Below, piece after piece: positions 15,148 to 23,881 of a stretch of 55,342 nt of DNA. Position 1 is the stretch's first letter. Every line of letters begins with the position of its first letter. The notes under the pieces are model-generated. The model worked only from the letters and a program-made list of their open reading frames with translations, did no database searches and was not told the DNA's origin. Origin of the DNA: Candidatus Poribacteria bacterium (GTDB lineage: Bacteria; Poribacteria; WGA-4E; WGA-3G); NCBI GenBank assembly GCA_022394775.1, contig JAGFCB010000161.1, positions 1 to 55,342 on the forward strand, written 5' to 3'. The translations under genes were made by a program, and so were the position numbers.

Positions 15148-16579
15148 CGCTCGCTTTCGTTTGCACGATTCTGTTTTGGAGTCCTGCGGACTGGTTATAG
15201 AGATCTTCTGCTATATCCAAGTGATCTTCCGGCTCTATACCTTCAACAAGGTCAAACGGGAGTTCTGTGACAGGCTTGTTCTTGTGGAACCACCATGCCC
15301 CGACCTCTTCCTTTTTCAGATAGTCTGCTGATTCATTTGTGGATTCTCCCTGTTTCCGCAATTCACTTTCGCGGATTAGATTCCCAATTTGTTGGAGGAG
15401 GTAGTTGCTATGTGTTGTAATCAGGACGCGAACACCCGCTCGGACCAAACGGGCAAGCGTTTGGGCAATTTTGGTTTGTGCACCCGGATGCAGGTGAGAT
15501 TCAGGTTCTTCAATGATGAGCAAGTCCCCTGGCTCAACTATACCTTGCAGAAGGTAGACTAAAGGTGCCAGTTCGGATACCATTGCAGCGGAGTGGCTCA
15601 TCCGCAGTACCCCTTCTGCCTGATCTGGACGGTACAGAAATTCTGGATACGCTTCTGACGTGGGACGTTTAACCTCTATTTTCCCTTCCAGCAGTTCCGC
15701 CTCCAGTTGTTCAGCGACGCTACGTATACTGCTTGACGATGTGCCGATTTCCGTGTAACTGATGACCCACTCCAGAAAATCTGCTATCATTCCTGAAAAC
15801 GTAGATACCTCAAGGCGATCTAAACTCATGCGCGTCGTCCGCTTGATGAGGGAAATTTTAATAACACCGAGACTTTGCATGATGCCACTCCGAGCAGCAG
15901 GCAAGTAATATGAATTTCTTGTTCGCCACCGACGGGCATGTAAAATCCGAAATAGGCGCTCAACATCGGATATCTCATGGAACTCAGTTTTACGCATTGC
16001 GTCGTTTGGGGCGAGGAGAATCATGTCTGGATTGATGTGCCCGGTTATAGTAGGATTGTCGGATCCAGAGACCCGCGCCTTAAAATCCCAACACGTTTGA
16101 TCTCCGTCGTGAACCGATAGTGAAACGTTCATCTCGTTGTCTTGGCTGCCGGTGAATCGAATTAACTTGGAAACAGATTCAAGGTCGAAACACCGCTTGA
16201 GTTCATCAGGAAAGCCTTCCTGATGTGTGAGCATAGACTCTGATTGAGTGGATATCTGTTGAAGTAAATCGGAAAATTTGAACGGACGTTTAGGCGTGTT
16301 TAACTTTTCGAGTACTTCTAACATCTCTTGCTCTAACGCCACCTGCTGATTTTGTGGGTAACCGTCTCGCGAACGGTGAAGAAAACTAAAATAGGAACCA
16401 ACGAAGTCTGCCCAAGGAAATTGTGGGATACCTCCGAAATATTTGTGGAATGCGTAGATGAGCGCGGCGAGATAGGTCTTGCCGGTGTTGCTCTCACCGA
16501 CGAATACAGTCAGCGGACGCAGGTCTATCTTTGCCTTTTCTATTGGACCGAAGTTTTTTACGTCGATGTGGATGTCCAC
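15128..16579 (-). CDS. AAA15/OLD-like ABC-type ATPase
   Basis: From GTG 16579, preceded by AGGAG at ideal spacing, the protein has 483 residues; a longer TTG-started frame to 16642 lacks a ribosome site. It begins VDIHIDVKNFGPIEKAKIDL, the first strand typical of RecF/OLD/SMC-type ATPases. It then has Walker A G-E-S-N-T-G-K-T near residue 28, a central helical insertion, a signature-like segment RMSHSAAMVSELAPL, Walker B LLIIEEPESHLHP and the H-loop ITTHSNYLL. These are the landmarks of AAA15-family ATPases found as sensors in defence systems. No TOPRIM domain follows, so this is not a full OLD nuclease; the overlapping 14635 gene would supply the nuclease. Confidence 0.75.
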   Translation of the reverse strand: MDIHIDVKNFGPIEKAKIDLRPLTVFVGESNTGKTYLAALIYAFHKYFGGIPQFPWADFVGSYFSFLHRSRDGYPQNQQVALEQEMLEVLEKLNTPKRPFKFSDLLQQISTQSESMLTHQEGFPDELKRCFDLESVSKLIRFTGSQDNEMNVSLSVHDGDQTCWDFKARVSGSDNPTITGHINPDMILLAPNDAMRKTEFHEISDVERLFRILHARRWRTRNSYYLPAARSGIMQSLGVIKISLIKRTTRMSLDRLEVSTFSGMIADFLEWVISYTEIGTSSSSIRSVAEQLEAELLEGKIEVKRPTSEAYPEFLYRPDQAEGVLRMSHSAAMVSELAPLVYLLQGIVEPGDLLIIEEPESHLHPGAQTKIAQTLARLVRAGVRVLITTHSNYLLQQIGNLIRESELRKQGESTNESADYLKKEEVGAWWFHKNKPVTELPFDLVEGIEPEDHLDIAEDLYNQSAGLQNRIVQTKASDAVESE

Positions 16580-16668
16580 TGTTTCTTCTCCTATTAGTGA
16601 TGGCTTTAAATCAATTATATGCACACCTACACTCAATTGCAAGGAAAACCAGAGTTCATTGCCTCAGT

Positions 16669-18366
16669 TTATCTTGTGCTTTGACTGTCTACAATCCCAT
16701 GTCCCTCTTTAATGTGGAGAATCTGGTTTGATTTCAGATTGGAAAACTGCTCTCTCCGTCCGCTTTGCCAATGAATTTCCAAAGTGTCAATCTCTGAATT
16801 CTTTCCAAGTCCAAAGTGGACTCGGAGATCGCTTTGCGAAAGATAACTTGCGCCGCTACGAACCTCCTTGAGAAGAGACATATCCCCTGCTTTCAAAACT
16901 ATTCTCGTTCCAAGCCCCGAAACATTGCTTTCGGTGCCAATCGGTTGGATTGTCAGCCAATGATTGCCGTTACCCCCCTCGTTTCGGAGAAGCGTTGCCG
17001 GCTGATTGGAGTTGTTGAGGAAAATATCGATATCGCCGTCATTGTCGTAATCGCCGAATGCAGCACCACGGCTAACTTGCTTAGGCAGTTGTGCCAATCC
17101 GACTTCAGTAGATACATCCGTAAAATGGTAGGTACCATCTTGTCGGCACGTATTACGGAAAATCAAATCAGATTGCGGATAAGTGCTGTCCGAAAATAGC
17201 GCGATGTTCTCTTGAAGATGGCCGTTCGCAACGAAGATATCCAAAAGACCGTCGTTGTTATAATCGACGAATTCGACTGCCCACTTAAAATACGGAAGTG
17301 TCACTGCCCCAATTCCTGAGGTAAAAGAGACATCGATAAAAAATAGAGCATTTTCATTCCGATAAAGGACTACTGGCAACGAAGAAGCATTGCTGACAAC
17401 GAGATCAAGATACCCATCGTTATCGTAATCCCCAAATGCACTCCCCATACCGCTTCCGGGAAAGCCGTTCCCATCATAGCCTGTGCCGGTAAGGTCGGCA
17501 GTCTCAGTGAAAGTCCCATCGCCGTTGTTCCGGTAAAGGAAATCCGCCTCCATATCGTTGGCGATATGCAAATCTGAATACCCATCATTATCGTAATCCC
17601 CGACTGCGACTGCGAGACCGAGTGCGCGGTGTGAGATCCCCGCAGCTGCAGTGACATCTGTAAAGGTGCCATCACCGTTATTGCGATAGAGAATATCGGG
17701 TTCGCTGACAAAATGGCTGCCAGCAATCTGATCCGTTGGGCTACAATACGTTCTGATACCTCGTGTCTCCCACCACTGATTCTCCGCAACCGAAAATTTC
17801 ATATAATTGACGACATATAGATCAACATCCCCATCTAAGTCATAATCAAGAAAGGCGCAGCTTGTTCCCCAACGTCCATCACCGACACCGGCTTGCTGCG
17901 TAACATCCGTAAAAGTCCCATCGCCATTGTTATGGTAAAGGCGGTTGGATCCGTAGTTGGTCACGTAAATTTCAGGGTAACCGTCGTTATTAATATCGGC
18001 AGCAGCGCACCCGACACCATAGCCGGTATCTCCGACACCGGCTTGCTGCGTAATATCGGTAAAAGTGCCGTCACCGTTGTTCCGATAGAGTGTGTTTTGT
18101 GGGAGATGTGCCGGAGAATGTTCTTTGCTAACTGGCAGCGGGATATGTGTGGCGTTCACTATATAAAGATCGAGGTGCCCATCAGCATTGAAGTCAAAAA
18201 AGAGTGCACCGGATCCAAGGGTTTCGATGAGATATTTTTCGCCTGTCCTGCCATCGACATGCTGAAACGTGATACCTGCCTCGGCAGTCGCGTCAACAAA
18301 TCGCACCTCAGCAGGAGCAGATATACTCAGGATACAAAAGAGAACAATACAACAGAAATATTTCAT
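16669..18366 (-). CDS. Secreted FG-GAP/VCBS repeat protein with ASPIC/UnbV domain
   Basis: 565 residues from ATG 18366, which overlaps the TPR stop by ATGA. A signal peptide (about 1-20) is followed by at least seven calcium-binding FG-GAP-type motifs D-x-[DN]-x-D-G (such as DFNADGHLDLYIVN, DINNDGYPEIYVTN, DYDNDGYLDLVVSN), which fold into a beta-propeller. The final 110 residues are an ASPIC/UnbV domain (NHWLTIQPIG, SQSDLRVHFGLG, IHWQSGRREQF), as in CRTAC1-like proteins. These proteins are extracellular and usually involved in adhesion or matrix binding; the bacterial role is not established. It lacks the KLAxTWGxLK tail seen on other secreted proteins here. Confidence 0.85.
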   Translation of the reverse strand: MKYFCCIVLFCILSISAPAEVRFVDATAEAGITFQHVDGRTGEKYLIETLGSGALFFDFNADGHLDLYIVNATHIPLPVSKEHSPAHLPQNTLYRNNGDGTFTDITQQAGVGDTGYGVGCAAADINNDGYPEIYVTNYGSNRLYHNNGDGTFTDVTQQAGVGDGRWGTSCAFLDYDLDGDVDLYVVNYMKFSVAENQWWETRGIRTYCSPTDQIAGSHFVSEPDILYRNNGDGTFTDVTAAAGISHRALGLAVAVGDYDNDGYSDLHIANDMEADFLYRNNGDGTFTETADLTGTGYDGNGFPGSGMGSAFGDYDNDGYLDLVVSNASSLPVVLYRNENALFFIDVSFTSGIGAVTLPYFKWAVEFVDYNNDGLLDIFVANGHLQENIALFSDSTYPQSDLIFRNTCRQDGTYHFTDVSTEVGLAQLPKQVSRGAAFGDYDNDGDIDIFLNNSNQPATLLRNEGGNGNHWLTIQPIGTESNVSGLGTRIVLKAGDMSLLKEVRSGASYLSQSDLRVHFGLGKNSEIDTLEIHWQSGRREQFSNLKSNQILHIKEGHGIVDSQSTR

Positions 18367-19508
18367 TCGCCGTTGGAATACGCTTTCCATTTTTTACGCG
18401 CATGTCGCGCCTCGTTTTCCAATCCAAGCGCATCACAAACCTGAAAAAGCGTATCCCAATAATTCGCCTCAGTCGGTGCAAGGCGGACAGCGGTTCGTGC
18501 GTGAGAGAGTGCCTTATCCAAGTTCACCTTCGATTCCGTATAACAGACCGCGATGTTATTATGCGCAATAGCGAGGTCTATATCGGCAGCGAGTGCCTGC
18601 TGATAAGCTTCAATAGCGAGGTCAATTTTTGCCTGTTTATGGTACGCGTGTCCCAAATTGTAGTGTGCAGTCGCTAAATCAGGTGCAAGGGAGATAGCAT
18701 GTTTATAGTTCGCAACCGCATCCGCAAAGCGGCAGCGCGCGAGGTAAACGATGCCGAGATTGTTATAGCCTCTTGCGTCATCCGGGTGCTTTTTTACCCA
18801 CAATTCGGCTTTCTGAAGGAGTGGATCTGTTTGACGGAGCACTTTAAAAAACGCCATTGCTGTGGCAGCCTTTTCCTTTTCGCCGCGTTTGACGTAAATA
18901 TGAGCGAGTTGATAATGTGCCTCCGTATGATCCATCTGAATTTCAATAGTTTTCTTCACAGCGGTGATCGCTTCATCTAAACGTCCCTGTTTTGTATAGA
19001 CTTTACCTAACCCCAAAATCGCACTGGTGCTTTTTGGAGTGAGACGTGTGGCTTTTTTATAGGCGCGTGCGGCCCCTTCAAGATCGCCCTGTTTTAAGTG
19101 GACTTCACCGAGGCCAGTATAGGGATCCCCCCATCCTGTGTCAACAGCAATCGCACGCTCAAACGCTTCAGTGGCGCGTGGGAATGTTCCTTTCTTAAGG
19201 TAAACTATCCCAATGTTATAATGCGGTTCAGCCGTCATGGGAGACAGCGCAAGTGCCTTCTGATAAGCATCCAGTGCGGCATCGTATTGCTTTAGTTCGG
19301 AATATGCGACACCAAGTTTGTTGTAGAGGATAGGGGAATTCGGCTCAAGTGCGATGGCTTTTTTGTACTCGGAGATGGCTTGCGCAAACTCTCCGATAGC
19401 GTAATAAGCATCGGCATTTTTATAATGCGTTTCGGCTGGTGAGGCATCGGAGAAAGCAGTGCTTCCAAAAGTGCTGAAGAGGATAAATAGGGTGAGATAT
19501 TTTAGCAT
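18363..19508 (-). CDS. Secreted or periplasmic TPR-repeat protein
   Basis: 381 residues from ATG 19508, with GGAG close upstream; a GTG at 19517 is the alternative. A hydrophobic signal of about 20 residues (LKYLTLFILFSTFGSTAFS) is followed by about nine tetratricopeptide units carrying the W/L-G-Y-A-P pattern, for example AISEYKKAIALEPNSPILYN and AIEAYQQALAADIDLAIAHN. TPR arrays bind peptides or build complexes. It is coupled by a 4-base overlap to the FG-GAP/ASPIC gene; I recall TPR proteins commonly encoded next to ASPIC/UnbV proteins, so a shared surface complex is a reasonable inference. Confidence 0.8.
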   Translation of the reverse strand: MLKYLTLFILFSTFGSTAFSDASPAETHYKNADAYYAIGEFAQAISEYKKAIALEPNSPILYNKLGVAYSELKQYDAALDAYQKALALSPMTAEPHYNIGIVYLKKGTFPRATEAFERAIAVDTGWGDPYTGLGEVHLKQGDLEGAARAYKKATRLTPKSTSAILGLGKVYTKQGRLDEAITAVKKTIEIQMDHTEAHYQLAHIYVKRGEKEKAATAMAFFKVLRQTDPLLQKAELWVKKHPDDARGYNNLGIVYLARCRFADAVANYKHAISLAPDLATAHYNLGHAYHKQAKIDLAIEAYQQALAADIDLAIAHNNIAVCYTESKVNLDKALSHARTAVRLAPTEANYWDTLFQVCDALGLENEARHARKKWKAYSNGE

Positions 19509-19528
19509 ACGCTCCACCTCTCTGGTGT

Positions 19529-19552
19529 AAGGGCGGCGTTTGTACCGCCCTT
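19529..19552. repeat. 8-bp GC-rich hairpin between LamG and TPR genes
   Basis: AAGGGCGG and CCGCCCTT surround an 8-base loop. On the minus strand it follows the LamG gene and precedes the TPR gene. No clear T-tract follows, so it may be a weak terminator or a dispersed palindrome. Confidence 0.4.
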
Positions 19553-19565
19553 ATCAAGCGTATTT

Positions 19566-20339
19566 CTAATCGCGATCCGTTTTGATACTTGCCCAGGTTG
19601 TCGCGAGTTTCTCTGCGGGTTCCACCGGTAGAAAATCACCCGTCATAATTTCGTTGATTTCTGCTTCAGTGATGATCCTGTTAAAGAGAAATACCTCGTC
19701 TATGATACCGGTGAAAAATTCTTGCCCGGGGTGGCGGGCACCGACCATAACGTTGCCATCAATCTCAATAACGGGTGGGGGTTTAGCCCCTCCGCCTGCC
19801 TTTTTGCCATCATTGTAGATGACGACCTCTGATTTAGTGTCGTGGGTTACTGCAAGGTGTACCCAATCCTCAGGTTGAATATCGTCCGTAACGGCTTTTT
19901 GCGCCCAACCGGGGGCCTTCGACCAGAAATAGGTTTTGTTGTCGCCTTGTCTAAAAATTGATGCCCACTTCAGTTCGCCGGCTGTTACCATGTAATTCCA
20001 TTCCCGAATTTGCTTATCGCCACGTTTAACCCAAAAAGCGATAGAGAACTGCTCTCTTAACTGCAAAGTATCGTTGATAGGCACCTGTACATACTGGCCT
20101 TTTGTGCCGTCGAACTCCAATGCCTTGCCGAACTGCCCATCGACCCATGCAGGATCTTTGATAAGTTCACCATCATGACCATGCACAGAGCCGTCTGCAG
20201 CATCACCGCCCTTTCCTTCATCAAAAGAAAGATATAAAACGACGGACTTGTCATCCAACCCAGCATATAAAGATGTTGTCAGGGTGAACAGGACGAATAT
20301 CGCAACAAGCACCCCTATAAATTGTTCAAATTTGAGCAC
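19566..20339 (-). CDS. Secreted LamG (concanavalin A-like) protein with C-terminal tail
   Basis: 257 residues from GTG 20339, which has AAGGAGG eight bases upstream; the ATG at 20357 overlaps that ribosome site and is rejected. A signal segment (FIGVLVAIFVLFTLTTSLYA) is followed by a typical bacterial LamG_3 domain: SVVLYLSFDEGKG, HGELIKDPAWVDGQFGKALEF, FSIAFWVKRG, WVHLAVTHD, VVIYNDGKKAGG, MVGARHPGQEFFTGIIDEVFLFNR. It ends PVEPAEKLATTWASIK, the tail shared with the cluster at 2934-6260 although this domain is a different family from those three paralogues. Probably binds glycans at the cell surface. Confidence 0.8.
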   Translation of the reverse strand: MLKFEQFIGVLVAIFVLFTLTTSLYAGLDDKSVVLYLSFDEGKGGDAADGSVHGHDGELIKDPAWVDGQFGKALEFDGTKGQYVQVPINDTLQLREQFSIAFWVKRGDKQIREWNYMVTAGELKWASIFRQGDNKTYFWSKAPGWAQKAVTDDIQPEDWVHLAVTHDTKSEVVIYNDGKKAGGGAKPPPVIEIDGNVMVGARHPGQEFFTGIIDEVFLFNRIITEAEINEIMTGDFLPVEPAEKLATTWASIKTDRD

Positions 20340-20399
20340 AATGTATTCCTCCTTCAATCATGCAAAACAAGGTAAAATTTGCTTGGACACGTGGTTGAC

Positions 20400-20428
20400 C
20401 GTAGGGGCTGGGTTACCCAGCCCCTACG
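20400..20428. repeat. Perfect 14-bp palindrome
   Basis: CGTAGGGGCTGGGT, one central T, then its exact reverse complement. It lies between the radical SAM gene and the LamG gene (both minus strand). This very GC-rich stem could stop transcription, but no U-tract follows. The type is familiar from dispersed palindromic repeats in bacteria with large genomes; only one copy is seen here. Confidence 0.5.
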
Positions 20429-20482
20429 AGCTTAAATTTGGACGACCGCGTAATTACATGGTTAGTTTCAGGGAGAAGAAAC

Positions 20483-22219
20483 TTAGCATGCACCACATTT
20501 CTTGCAAACGGTCGTATCACATTCGCTGGTCATAAAACCTTTTTCGTGCTTGTTGAACTCAAGTTGTAAGAATTGGGGTTTAACGTTCAGGTCAAGATGG
20601 TCCCACGGGTTGACTTCATGCAGGGGGCGTTGCCGCGTCGCATAAAAATCTGGCATTAACCCGTGTTTGCGGAAGGCTTGGTTCCATGAAACACCATCAG
20701 CGAGCTCAAGGATAACTTTTCCAAGTCTCCGATCCCCGCGTGCGAAAGCAGCTTCTTGGTGTGCAAGCCTCGCGCTTGCGGATCCGACTTTTATGCTGCC
20801 GAGTTGGTTAATTTCGCGTTTCAGAAAATCAAGCTTTCGGGAAATGGTTTTTGGCGGTTCCATTGCCACCCACTGGAACGGCGTATGTGGCTTCGGCACC
20901 ATAGGCGAAATAGTAAAACTGATGCGAGCGATTCGCCCTGTTCGTTTTGCATGCGGGAGGAGGATAGTGCGCATCTCTTTCGCCATATCAACAATAGCCT
21001 CGACATCCGCAGGTGTTTCATGTGGGACCCCAATGAGAAAGTAAAGGCGTAGATTGAGAATATCACGCTTCAAGGCTTCCTCAAAAACGTGGTAGAGTCG
21101 TTCGCGTGGAATGGCTTTATTGACGACTTTTTGAAGTTCTTCAGTCGCTACTTCTGGGGCAATGGTAATGGTACCTTGTTCGCTGTCAGCGAGTGCATCG
21201 AGCAGAGGGGCGCGGACAGTTTCAGCACGGAGTGACGCACAAGAGATACGGAATCCACGTTCAACGAGACCTGTGGCAATCTCGTCAATTTGCGGATGGT
21301 CAGAAATAGAAGCACCAACAAGTCCAATTCTATCTGTAATACCTCGCGCCCGCTCCGCAAGCGCGAGCGTACTTTCTACAGAACGACGCCGCGGCCATCG
21401 GCGGGCGTAATCGGCGACACAGAATCGGCATTGCCTGCCGCATCCCCGCACGATTTCAATAAGATGTGCATTTGCGAATTCGGTATTCGGTGTGTGGATA
21501 TGCGTGCAAGTTTCGACATCATCAAGTCTTGGAACGGCACCTGCGTGAATACGAGACGAGATACCCGGTTTTGGAGTGACCGCATCAATAGTCCCATCAT
21601 CTCGATACGTTACATCATAAAAACTTGGCACATAAAGTCCGGGGACAGTCGCCAATGTTTCGAGTAACTCATGCTTCGGTGCCCCAGATCGCTTCCATTC
21701 ATCAAAGTGCGCCATGAGCTGATGAATAACAAGTTCGGCTTCTCCAACAACAAAAACATCAACGAAATCCGCAATCGGTTCTGGATTGTAGGAAATATTA
21801 ATACCGCCCGCAATAACCAGCGGATCCCATTCTGTACGTTCCTCGGCAAGTGGCGGAATATTTGCGAGTTTTAATGTGCGCGGGATATTGACATAATCGG
21901 ATTCAAAAGAGACAGAAAATCCGATGATATCAAATTGATTCAGTGCGGTTTGCGTCTCAAATGAGAAAAGCGGCTTTTTCTGGGTAACAAGTTTCTGCAG
22001 GTAACCAGACTCAGGCACGAAAACACGCTCGCAAGCAGTGTCTGCGCGGCTGTTTAGTGTCGCATAGATGACCTGAACGCCAAGACTTGACATTCCAAGT
22101 TCATAGGTGCTTGGATAGACAAGTGCGAACCTGTTAGGTTTTCTGAAATTATTTTCCGCGCCGTGTTCCTCGCTGCGCAGATGTTGATAGTGCTGTCGTA
22201 AATCCACCATTTGCCCCAT
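20483..22219 (-). CDS. B12-binding-domain radical SAM protein (TIGR03960-like)
   Basis: 578 residues from ATG 22219; the frame extends to a TTG at 22252 and a further ATG lies at 22210. The N-terminal part (PNRFALVYPSTYELGMSSLG, then IIGFSVSFESDY and VIAGGINISYNPEPIADF) resembles a cobalamin-binding-like Rossmann domain. The radical SAM cluster ligands are C-x3-C-x2-C at Cys260, Cys264 and Cys267 (RGCGRQCRFC). The last residues, C-D-T-T-V-C-K-K-C-G-A-C, form a conserved Cys-rich end known in this family. The reaction is not established for this group; some relatives modify tRNA or heterocycles. It follows ftsZ after a 177-base gap. Confidence 0.8.
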   Translation of the reverse strand: MGQMVDLRQHYQHLRSEEHGAENNFRKPNRFALVYPSTYELGMSSLGVQVIYATLNSRADTACERVFVPESGYLQKLVTQKKPLFSFETQTALNQFDIIGFSVSFESDYVNIPRTLKLANIPPLAEERTEWDPLVIAGGINISYNPEPIADFVDVFVVGEAELVIHQLMAHFDEWKRSGAPKHELLETLATVPGLYVPSFYDVTYRDDGTIDAVTPKPGISSRIHAGAVPRLDDVETCTHIHTPNTEFANAHLIEIVRGCGRQCRFCVADYARRWPRRRSVESTLALAERARGITDRIGLVGASISDHPQIDEIATGLVERGFRISCASLRAETVRAPLLDALADSEQGTITIAPEVATEELQKVVNKAIPRERLYHVFEEALKRDILNLRLYFLIGVPHETPADVEAIVDMAKEMRTILLPHAKRTGRIARISFTISPMVPKPHTPFQWVAMEPPKTISRKLDFLKREINQLGSIKVGSASARLAHQEAAFARGDRRLGKVILELADGVSWNQAFRKHGLMPDFYATRQRPLHEVNPWDHLDLNVKPQFLQLEFNKHEKGFMTSECDTTVCKKCGAC

Positions 22220-22396
22220 ACATAATGAAGATGTTTTTGAAGAGGTCGTCAAAAATAAGAAAAGTGAAAAAGCGATGCATGCAACAGTGTGTCGTCAAAA
22301 CGCAATGCAGCTTCAACCTTGTGAAGGAACCTCAATCAAGAATTGCAAATAATTTTAAAAAAGTTGAACTGATAGGAGACAATATAGTTATAATAT

Positions 22397-23683
22397 CTAT
22401 TTGTCGTTCTTATCTCCTTTTTGCACGCGCAAGAAAGCTGGAATTTCCCAATCGGTATCCCGTTGCTGTGCACTTTGATCCCGTCTACGGGCAGGTCTCC
22501 GCCCTCTACCTTGTTGGGGTGTAGGCTCTTGTTCTACAGGTTGTTCAGGCTCTGCTCTCCGTCCGCGAGTTGGCGAGACAGGTCTACGCGATGCGGTTCT
22601 GCCACTCGGTCGGGTTCTGCCCCCACCAGCCATACGTTGTTCGGAGAGCGCTGACGGTTGTCTCTGATAAACATCTGCTTCATCATATCGCGCCTCGGCT
22701 CTTGGTGCGTGTCCTCCATCAGTATCGAACCCGGTTGCGATCACAGTAACAAGGACTTCGTCGTCGAGCTCCAATTCATCTTTGTAAACGAGGCCAAAGA
22801 TAATTTGCGCATCGGGTGCGACCTCCTTAATAACCTCCATAGCTTCATTGAGTTCATGCATCATGAAATCGGGAGGGGCAGTAATATTGACGATCATCCC
22901 GACAGCCCCGGCAATATTGGTTTGTTCAAGGAGCGGCGAACTAATAGCTTGTTCGGCAGCGATTGTTGCGCGACTATCCCCCGTCGCGTGTCCCATACCC
23001 ATCAAAGCACTCCCTGCCTCCCGCATGATGGATTCGACATCGGCGAAGTCAACATTAATTTCACCTGACTCAGTAACGATGTCAGAAATACTCTTCACAC
23101 CGTGGAGAAGGACTTCATCTCCGATCCGAAACGCTTCCCGAATTGGAAGTTTCCTGTCCATAGTGTCAATAAGACGTTGGTTGGGAACAACAATTACGGA
23201 ATCGGCGGCTTGCCGGAGTTCTTCAAGCCCTGCTTCAGCGGTGCTTGAGCGGCGCTGTCCTTCAAAGTCAAAGGGCCGTGTCACAACAGCAATTGTAAGG
23301 GCACCGCGTTCTTTTGCTTGCGAGGCAATGAGGGGTGCTGCACCGGTTCCAGTACCGCCGCCCATACCGGCAGTAATGAAGACCATATTTGCATTTTCGA
23401 CGATTGTCTGAAGTTGTTCTCTGTCTTCTTCAGCAGCTTTTCTGCCAATCTCAGGGTCAGCACCGGAACCTAAACCCTCAGTAGTATTAATACCGATTGA
23501 GATTTGTGAGGCACCCCGGCACGTCAGCAGTGCCTGCTGATCGGTGTTGACAGCATAAAACTCTATACCAGTGAGCCCAGCTTCAATCATACGTCTTACG
23601 GCATTTCCACCAGCTCCACCAACCCCAATGACCTTAATTTTCGCCCGTAAGTTTTCAAATTCCTCTTGTTCAAATTCTATCAT
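22397..23683 (-). CDS. ftsZ: Cell division protein FtsZ
   Basis: 428 residues. The tubulin-type GTPase signature GGGTGTG is at 108-114, and the N-terminus KIKVIGVGGAGGNAVRRM is diagnostic. After the globular core (to about 320) comes a long Arg/Pro/Gln-rich linker and the conserved C-terminal peptide EIPAFLR (414-420), which docks FtsA and other partners. FtsZ polymerises at mid-cell to organise the divisome. It is the last gene of the dcw run, with its own promoter at 23801-23829. The ATG at 23683 lacks an adjacent Shine-Dalgarno sequence; a strong AGGAGG lies about 45 bases upstream, in front of a tiny reading frame. Confidence 0.97.
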   Translation of the reverse strand: MIEFEQEEFENLRAKIKVIGVGGAGGNAVRRMIEAGLTGIEFYAVNTDQQALLTCRGASQISIGINTTEGLGSGADPEIGRKAAEEDREQLQTIVENANMVFITAGMGGGTGTGAAPLIASQAKERGALTIAVVTRPFDFEGQRRSSTAEAGLEELRQAADSVIVVPNQRLIDTMDRKLPIREAFRIGDEVLLHGVKSISDIVTESGEINVDFADVESIMREAGSALMGMGHATGDSRATIAAEQAISSPLLEQTNIAGAVGMIVNITAPPDFMMHELNEAMEVIKEVAPDAQIIFGLVYKDELELDDEVLVTVIATGFDTDGGHAPRAEARYDEADVYQRQPSALSEQRMAGGGRTRPSGRTASRRPVSPTRGRRAEPEQPVEQEPTPQQGRGRRPARRRDQSAQQRDTDWEIPAFLRVQKGDKNDK

Positions 23684-23691
23684 ATTAGATT

Positions 23692-23731
23692 TCAGTTACT
23701 ATCGCAAAGACCCAGCAACCTAATTCCTCCT
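23692..23731 (-). promoter_or_regulatory. Possible eight-codon upstream reading frame controlling ftsZ
   Basis: On the minus strand AGGAGG (23726-23731) is followed after 7 bases by TTG (23718), which opens a frame of eight codons ending TGA at 23692-23694, eight bases before the ftsZ ATG. ftsZ itself has no Shine-Dalgarno sequence close to its ATG, so ribosomes may reach it by re-initiation. The peptide would be MLGLCDSN. Confidence 0.35.
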
Positions 23732-23800
23732 ATCATTGTAACCTCAATCTCCAGACCGAGGTCCCTTGATAACATTCGTTGGTTCGCCTTTTCATATTAA

Positions 23801-23829
23801 ATTATACGGCATTAGAACGATTAAGTCAA
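23801..23829 (-). promoter_or_regulatory. ftsZ promoter
   Basis: TTGACT (23824-23829) and TATAAT (23801-23806) on the minus strand, spacer 17 bases. It gives a leader of about 110 bases before ftsZ and allows ftsZ expression independent of the upstream dcw genes. Confidence 0.75.
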
Positions 23830-23881
23830 ATAGCACTATACGCCTAAGTTAAATAAAACTCACTCTATTTATGAAGCCCAA

